Shown one piece after another: positions 57,399 through 64,000 of a DNA stretch of 64,000 nt. Origin of the DNA: Welwitschia mirabilis (lineage: Eukaryota > Gnetophyta > Gnetopsida > Welwitschiales); assembly GCA_051453625.1 (NCBI GenBank), contig JBOZIK010000001.1:15532459-15596458 (forward strand), written 5' to 3'. Position numbers and translations under genes: made by a program. Below the pieces are notes generated by a model, which did not search any database, had not been told where the DNA came from, and saw only the letters and a program-made list of their open reading frames with translations. Each line of letters begins with the position of its first letter. Position 1 is the stretch's first letter.

Positions 57399-58080
57399 CA
57401 ATGCTTGATTCTTGTACATAGTCCTTAATTATTAGATGGGCTTTACATTTATTTACTATGTTATCATGATTGTATTTATTGCAGTAAATCCACTTTGTGC
57501 AAATAATATTTATATCCTTTAGTCTTAAGATAAGAATCCAATTCTTGTTCTTTTTAACTTACCTCATTTCTTCTATCATCACCTTTATCCAATGTGATTA
57601 ATCTTTGGCATATTTCTAGCATAATGGATCTTCATTCATGATTTTAAAATTTCTAGCTAACTATTCTTATAGCAATAATGAATTTTCTTGTAGCTTAGCA
57701 ATAGCATTAAGAGTTTGTAATTGATTTTAAGCTTTAATGAGAACTAATGTAGGATCTATGATAGTGGATCTATTATGATATGAATTTAATATTTTAAGAA
57801 TGCTTGAATTTTTAGGAATTTGATTAAGCATTTCAACTTCTTAATTTTGAATTTCCTCAATATTTTGATCAATAATTTGATTTTCATCAACTCACTCAAA
57901 AGATTATTTTGGAATGAAATCAACCTCATCATACTCAAAATCACTAGATTCATGATGACTTTAATCATTATTTTTAATTTTATTAATATCTAAATTTTCT
58001 ATAATTTTTCTATGGTTTATATCATAGCATTGATATGACTTATTTATGCTAGAATATCTAACAAGTATAGAAGATTTAAA
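57399..58080 (-). pseudogene. Copia J: start of RT and integrase-RT linker
   Basis: On the minus strand near 57400-57600 it reads MIEEMR, VKKNKNWILILRLKDINIIC and TKWIYCNK, followed by NIVNKCKAHLII-type residues. These are the (M)xEExxSxxxNxTWxLV and GTKWVYxxK blocks that open copia RT. It stops at 57399, before the catalytic motifs. Upstream (57786-58060) an acidic, Glu/Asp/Ser-rich segment matches the usual linker. Stops present. Confidence 0.65.
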
Positions 58081-59100
58081 TTTAGATTCAAGCTTATCTA
58101 TTCTAGGTTTTACTTCTATAGCCAAGCATTTAGTACTAAATACTTGAAAATGTGATAAATTAGCTTTGTATTCATATCATTGTTTATAAGGTATTCAATC
58201 TAAGAGATTCCTAGTAACCATCTGATTTTGGATTCATTTGGCTATTTTAAATACTCTTTTCCAAGAGGTTTTTCTTAAATTAGCTTAAATTGTTATGGTT
58301 CTTTCCATGTTAAATAGAAAACAATTCTTATATTTAGTAATTTCATTTTGTTGTACTGTGGAGACATTATTTGATAATAAATTCCNNNNNNNNNNNNNNN
58401 NNNNNNNNNNNNNNNNNNNNNNNNNNNNNNNNNNNNNNNNNNNNNNNNNNNNNNNNNNNNNNNNNNNNNNNNNNNNNNNNNNNNNTGGAGACATTATTTG
58501 ATAATAAATTCCACATTGCTCTAAATAATTTAAAAATTTATATGATTAGTACTTACATCATCTATAGGTTTGTAAGCATTTAAAATTTATATCTATATTC
58601 CTTGCTATCCATCTTCGAAAAACTTTAAAGTAATGGAAAGTTTAAGATTTATATTTCATAAAATACACATGACATTATCTAGAAAAATCATTACTAAAAG
58701 TAATAAAGTACATACTTCCATTCAAGAATTTTGTTTAGAATAGACCACAAATATCTAAACAATTAAAGAGATCTTTTGTAAAGTTTTAAAAGTTATCTTT
58801 CAAATGAGACTGTAGTTTGTTTTCTTTGTAAACACTCTTTGCATTGACTTATTAGCTAAAATGTTTATGTGGGAAATACTCTTACAAGATTATTTTTTAT
58901 TACTTCGTCTATGTACTTGACTAAGGTATGATATAGTTTTTTGTGCCATGTCAAAAAATATCTTCTATAGAGAGAATTACTTTATCAAAAATGATCTGAT
59001 GTAAGTTTTTCTAGTTTTAAGGATTTCTATGCTTTTTACCTTTTAATAAAATACATTTTTTATCATGGAAATAATTATTAAATCCATTACTAATCAATTA
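58081..59100 (-). pseudogene. Copia J: integrase pseudogene
   Basis: Minus-strand fragments: KSMQRVFTKKTNYSLI near 58820 (zinc-binding/pre-integrase end) and MEVCTLLLLVMIFLDNVMCI near 58700, in the place of the first catalytic block. From 58060 to 58300 comes the integrase C-terminal region (KPRIDKLESKFKSSILVRYS). Catalytic residues cannot be traced with confidence. The gap at 58386-58485 lies inside and is flanked by an exact repeat. Confidence 0.5.
58359..58512. repeat. Exact 27-nt repeat across a gap
   Basis: 58359-58385 and 58486-58512 are identical (tggagacattatttgataat then aaattcc) and directly flank the 100-N gap. It looks like an unmerged contig overlap. Confidence 0.95.
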
Positions 59101-59159
59101 TTACAAACTAATCAAGTTATAACAATATTCAAGAATCTAGTAAACATCATTAATTTTAA

Positions 59160-59400
59160 AATTTTACCTTTGTGATTCTTCATAACAACATGTCTTATCC
59201 CTTGGTTTGACTATCATATCACCTCCAAATATTACCATTTCAAGATCCTTAACATTGTGATTCTGGAACAAGTCCTTTTTATAAGTTATGTATTTTGAAT
59301 GACTATTATCAATGTACCAAAACTTTAACCTGTCAGATGAGGATATCAAATTCAAATGTAAAGTTATTTTTTCAACTACAAAACCACTAACTTTTACTTA
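59160..59400 (-). pseudogene. Copia J: aspartic protease pseudogene
   Basis: The minus strand (59164-59355) reads LKFWYIDNSHSKYITYKKDL, then FQNHNVKDLEMVIFGGDM. This is the copia protease start, usually W(Y/I)LDSGCSxHMTGxxxLF. The first Asp is kept, but Ser-Gly is changed to Asn-Ser, so the DSG triad is lost. Confidence 0.65.
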
Positions 59401-60295
59401 TTTGATTTTATCCTTTTCTTCATAATTTTCTTATAAGTATGGTTTTTTATAATAGTCACATTTTTTAGCCACCTTTGATTCATGTGTATCACTTCATTTC
59501 TTCTTTTCATAGTCTTTAACATAATATTCTTTCTTATATTAGTAGTAACATTTTCTCATTTCTTTCCAAGATTAATGATTTTATGGAAACTTTATTGAAG
59601 TAAAGTTTTATCTACCTTATGTATTTCTATCTCCTCTACCATGTTAAGAACCTTAACCATATAATCATCTAGTAGTGGATATTTTAAAGATTATCAATTT
59701 TTTTCCCTTCCTTCTNNNNNNNNNNNNNNNNNNNNNNNNNNNNNNNNNNNNNNNNNNNNNNNNNNNNNNNNNNNNNNNNNNNNNNNNNNNNNNNNNNNNN
59801 NNNNNNNNNNNNNNNTAAGGTTAAGGTATTCAAACATATAAAGTTATTAATTTTTATGGTGATAGATTTAAAAAGATTTTATAAGAGACCTTAAAACTTT
59901 TAGAGCAATGTCATTACTTGGAATTTCATAATATAGATTAAACATTATCTTGAATAAATCTTTGGCTCTTTGAATAAAGATCTAAACATTGTCTCCTTCT
60001 TTCATTTTAATGTTATAAAACTTAATCCTTATATTTTATAACCTTATAAATATTATTTTCTCATGATCTTAATAGACTTTATTCAAGCCTCTTTAGAGTT
60101 TGTAGGCTAAGTTATACTTTCTTATCTTCTTAAATTCATTATTAGGTATCCTTGATTGGATGATTAACATTGCCTTACAATCATATTTTATATAGTTCTA
60201 ATAATCCCTAGGATCATCTTCTAGTTTAGTAGAAGAAAAGTTGATCTCGACATAATCCCAAAAATCATAAGATTTAAGATAGATTTCCATTGTAT
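59401..60295 (-). pseudogene. Copia J: gag pseudogene
   Basis: Starts at the minus-strand ATG at about 60292 (MEIYLKSYDFWDYVEI...). DDPRDY and KYDCKAMLIIQSRIPNNEFK follow (60150-60220), then MKEGDNV-type and NDIALKVLRSL residues near 59890-60000: the UBN2-type copia Gag. Near 59430-59560 Lys/Cys-rich residues stand where the zinc knuckle belongs, without an intact CCHC. The gap 59716-59815 lies inside. Confidence 0.6.
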
Positions 60296-61007
60296 GTTGT
60301 CAAATCTCAAAGGAACTGACATTAAAATATGATAATTTTCCTTTTATTTTGATTTACTAGTAAGTGGAAATGAACTTAAATAATTTGAGTCTTTACTAGT
60401 AAGTTTGAGATGGTTACTTTGGAGTTTCCTTGTTGAAAAAACTCTTAACTAAGATATTATCCTAGATTTATTAATATTTTTAATAAAATAATTCTATGAT
60501 TTAAAAATTAATAACTTGTACAAACAAATGTAAAGATCCCATTATCATTCAAAGAATAGATTGTATAAGATAAACATTTAGATCTATAATAGAATTATTA
60601 AAATTTATTAAGATTTTATGTAAAAAGAAACATTTATATATCTAATGGAATTATTCAAAGTTAAAAAGCTTTCATGCAAAAACGAAACATTTATATTTAT
60701 AATAGAATTGTTAAAAAATTGAGAATAAAACACTTTTAAGAATTTGGCATAAATTTGTGCAGCAAAAGTTTTTAAAAAATGCGCTAGAATTTGTTTAATA
60801 TTTATCTACAAAACATCAAGAATTTTCTAGAGGACTATATAAGAATATATATTTGAAAAGAAAAAATAACACCAAAATTTGAAAAGAGAAAAACATATTT
60901 CAAGAATTTGTGATGCTAAAGTTCATTAAGAAATTAATATAAGTTTGAGAAAAAATTAACTATATTTCAATGGCATTTTAGTAAGGACCTAGTAGAATTT
61001 GATAAGA
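60296..61007 (-). mobile_element. Leader of copia J with tandem repeats
   Basis: Non-coding AT-rich sequence between gag and PBS. It contains the 57-bp tandem repeat listed next. Unusually long for a copia leader, so it may include an unrecognised insertion. Confidence 0.4.
60572..60725. repeat. Tandem repeat, 56-57 bp, about 2.7 units
   Basis: Units start at 60572, 60628 and 60685, each with aaacatttaKatMtataat then agaattatt and a tttatgtaaaaa-like spacer. Confidence 0.75.
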
Positions 61008-61021
61008 GCTCTAATAGCACT
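61008..61021 (-). other. Primer-binding site, copia J
   Basis: The minus strand reads agtgctattagagc, close to GTGGTATCAGAGC. The LTR would begin just right of it (plus strand tgagattcttagg). Two or three changes from the tRNA-Met site. Confidence 0.5.
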
Positions 61022-64000
61022 TGAGATTCTTAGGTTTAGCTATAGGAAAAAAATGTAGTATGATCCTAGACCCACTTTAAATTTCAAAATTAATTTTATA
61101 AATTATTTTTTATTTAAGTCATGAAAAATGTAGCAAAATAATAATTGATAAAGTTATAATATGATGGCATAGATTTATAATGTTACAAACCATAAAACTT
61201 GGATACTTACAGGAAATTAAATATGCAATTATGCATAATATGCACTTACTTTTTTGAAATTTGATGATTGCTTGAACTTGCTAAAGTTTCCTCTATCTCT
61301 TTTATTACTACTATATTTTTTTATAGATTAAGTTATAAATATTTCATACTCCTTTATGTATCTGAGTATGTAAGAAGATGTTTATACAAATTAATAAAGA
61401 ACCTAGAATAAACAACCTTAAAAAAATAAAACACCTTAATAATATTAATTTCTTATCATGGCCCTGGCTTGGCTAGCATGTGGAGTATGATTTATGATGA
61501 ATTAGCTTTATCTCTTTTTTGTATATGAATCAAATTTACTTATTTTTCTTTTACTTTTTACTTATTATTTTAAATTTTTTTTCTTGGATGTTTAAGTAAT
61601 TACCTTTTATTCCTATGCAGAGTTTTCTATCTCAACAAAACATAATCAAAATCATTTCATCATTTTTGCTTCTAGAACTGGAATGTTATTTATTCTCTAC
61701 TTTTTTGATTCCAATCAAATGAAGGATGAATAATTAAAATATTAATCATCTAAATTATTGATTAGTTATATGTCATGCATGGAAAAGAATAATTAGAGAA
61801 TAAGTATATGAGTAATGTATTATTAGGTTAACATAACTAATTTAAAAAATTATTATGTTAGTAACATGGCATGAAATAACATGTTTTAATACAAATTTTG
61901 AATACGCAAATTTTACCTTCAAAGGAAAAAATAATTCTTTCCACTAAAACTTTATAAAGTTGAATATTATTAATTTTGAAAATTAATAATAACAAGAAGA
62001 AAAATATCTAAAATTAAAAGTGTAACAAACCATTTGAGTTACAAAGTCTTAAGTTCAAGACTGGAGGAGGTGGTTCATTTATAAACTACCTACCTTAAAT
62101 ACTATTTTAATGATGTTTCATTATTAAGTATTAATTATTTCAATTATTATACTAAAATATTGAAATATTATAAATTTTTATTTCTTTACTTCTTATTTAT
62201 ACTATTTACAAAACCATCAAAAATGTTATGCATTTAATTGTAAAATTTGAATTTGGAGCATTTTTAACCTAAATCATAAGCATAATATTAAAAGTATCTG
62301 CATCTAAATCCTAGCATTGTATTAGACCATTATCGCACTCTAATTTCCAAGATAGTATTAGAGATGGTAGTTTTAATCTTAAGAAAAAAATAGCCAAAAT
62401 AGAACTATTAGTTTTAATCCTATGAAACGATAGCTAAAATAGAGTTAATGACTTTAATCCTATGAATAGTAGCTAAACTAGAGTTCATGATTGAAGTATA
62501 AAGATACTACCATTAAATTTAATAAAGTTATACCTTTAAAATCTAATGGTTTCATCTTGAAATAACAAATTGTAATAAAAATGAAATTAGTTCATAAAAC
62601 TTTATAAAGTTGTAATAGGTAGTTGTGCTTACTTATGAAGTAAAACAAATTTAATTATTTTATTAATTAAAATTTGGTAACCAAAATTTTAAGTTATGAT
62701 AGAAGATATGATTAGAATGGACATCATAATAATTCATCTAACTTTGAGAAGTATAATAAAAAATAAAGCATGATCATTTTTTATTTAATGCTAATCATAA
62801 AATGTGTATAATATGAAGTAGTCAAACTAAGAAAAAGTTAGGTCTTATAATGTGTTATGACTTATATTACATCAAAAAATTAAAAATGCTCATTGAATAT
62901 CAGTAACCTATAGTTGTAACTGATGAAACTAAAGAACCAAACTAAGAGCATTGAAACTAAGATAAAGATGATTAAGAGGGAGTTGTCCATTTATAAAACA
63001 TTAAAATACCATAAAACATTAAGAAATAATAATAAACTTCATATAATATTTGAAGAATTATGATTTTATATTTTGGATCACTAAACCAATTAGATTAACA
63101 TTGATAGAATAAATAAAGTACACATGTTAGAGATTTTTTTAGATAATAATCAAAATACCCATAAATAAAGTTACAAAACTAGGAAATCAATAGCATAGTT
63201 AATCCCATTTTATTCTTATTCAATCATGATAAAGTTTAAAAATAATAAAGGTATCATTTTTAAAGGCTAAGAAAAAATAAGAATCCATGTTTTTCTTTGC
63301 AACAGAATATGAAAACATGCTTTCCTTTTTCTTACTTTTTAAAACACTATTAAAAAGAAATATCTATGACATGAGTTAAGTTGTCTTCACATTAATAAAT
63401 ATTATGGATGTATACTTGAGACGTATAATTTCCAAAAATTAGTATTAGATGATTTGTTAGATTTAAAAAATAAAGAATCTTGCTAAATTAGGTAAAATAA
63501 AATTAATGAAATCTTCAAATTTCTTTTAAAATCCCAAGGTTAAACATATAAAATGAGTTAAAAAAAGGATCAAAGATAACATTTGTTTTACATTTCATTC
63601 TTTCATTAACAAAGTTAAATTATATGAGTTTGAAACTATACACTCTTGCATTTTTTACATTTCTACATACATATAATGCTATATTTAATAAGTGCATTAC
63701 TATTTTCTTTAATTCCCTACTTAATTTATGGAATTTTGATTTTCATTTTTATTTTTGAATTTTCTTTTTATCTACTTAATATGCTAGTATACCACTAAAT
63801 CTAGTATAAATTCAATGCATGATGTTAACTTATAAAAAAAGATTTGAATTACTTTAAACCTATTAAAACTTATAGTAATATGAATGAGTTATCATATAAA
63901 TCCATCCATTATCCAATTTTACATTTACCAAGTATATTGTAATAAGTTTATGAAATATTTTAACTTTATCAAAGTATATTCAAAAATATAAAAAAAATAG
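61022..64000. other. AT-rich stretch without recognisable gene
   Basis: The first part should be the 5' LTR of copia J, but without a second copy its right end cannot be set. The rest holds a 41-bp tandem repeat (62371-62491). Near 63141-63163 there is a 23-nt exact match to 7624-7646 of A1. I see no ORF of note, no RNA gene and no transposon protein. Confidence 0.5.
62371..62491. repeat. Minisatellite, 41 bp, three units
   Basis: Units start at 62371, 62412 and 62453, each ttttaatcctatgaaa-like followed by tagctaaaatagagtta. The period is 41 bp between all units. Confidence 0.85.

Larger units (their letters stand above)
57399..61021 (-). mobile_element. Second copia element (J), 3' truncated
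   Basis: Minus strand. PBS at 61008-61021, leader 60320-61007, gag, protease, integrase and the first part of RT, cut at 57398 where the chromovirus LTR begins. RNase H and the 3' LTR are absent. Two 100-N gaps (58386-58485 and 59716-59815). Its protein sequence differs clearly from the copia at 38019-41865, so it is a separate lineage. Confidence 0.65.

Noticed and set aside
62030-62100. tRNA- or SINE-like B-box phrase (aagttcaagactgg)
   Set aside because: No A box at the right distance and no cloverleaf could be drawn.

Overview
The window is a stretch of plant nuclear DNA made almost entirely of old, nested LTR retrotransposons. It is strongly AT-rich, and I see no intact host gene, tRNA, rRNA or CRISPR array. 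The evidence for a seed plant is threefold. The Ty3/gypsy elements carry primer-binding sites that are decayed matches to the 3' end of plant tRNA-Asp, as in the Athila/Tat group. A Ty1/copia element carries an initiator tRNA-Met type site. Chromovirus-like LTRs begin TGTCACGTCCC or TGTCATATCCC. Every coding region is a pseudogene: stops often sit where family members have Gln or Trp, and catalytic Asp residues have become Asn, His or Val, or are deleted. This is the pattern left by long C-to-T decay of methylated DNA. I do not name a species.

Layout. (1) 1-3181 and 21616-23165 are two halves of one minus-strand gypsy element (E). It was split inside RNase H by a second minus-strand gypsy element (A1, 3182-15469, 1.2-kb LTRs, target duplication ctcac/cccac). 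The 5' part of A1, its 5' LTR and the adjoining piece of E occur a second time, diverged, at 15656-21701 (A2), beyond a 100-N gap. (2) 23165-24899 has no recognisable gene but holds a direct duplication around another gap and a TA microsatellite. (3) 24900-32011 is plus-strand gypsy element F: two LTRs separated by only 69 bp, then PBS, gag, RT and RNase H. A solo LTR (G) with a perfect 5-bp target duplication interrupts gag. (4) 32112-44583 is plus-strand gypsy element C, interrupted downstream of integrase by minus-strand copia sequence (38019 to about 41865). In that copia insert a single LTR lies between a gag start and a pol end. (5) 44584-46745 is the 3' end of a minus-strand chromovirus. 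(6) 47037-55648 is plus-strand gypsy-type element D, which has LTRs and PBS but lacks most of pol and carries an unusual Asn/Ser-rich reading frame. (7) 55649-57398 is a probable second chromovirus LTR, followed by a minus-strand copia pseudogene (57399-61021). (8) 61022-64000 is AT-rich, with minisatellites and no gene.

The strongest unexplained signal is a dyad-symmetric motif of about 40 bp with core CTATCATCCCCATGATAG, flanked by CATC/GATG arms. It recurs around thirty times at roughly 100-bp spacing in LTRs and untranslated leaders of otherwise different gypsy families (A, C, D, F), on both strands. Other notable items are the tandem duplication of A, the copia insert with a central LTR, the pol-less element D, tandem repeats in the 3' region of E, two G-quadruplex-like tracts, and several 100-N gaps flanked by duplicated sequence that may be assembly joins rather than biology.
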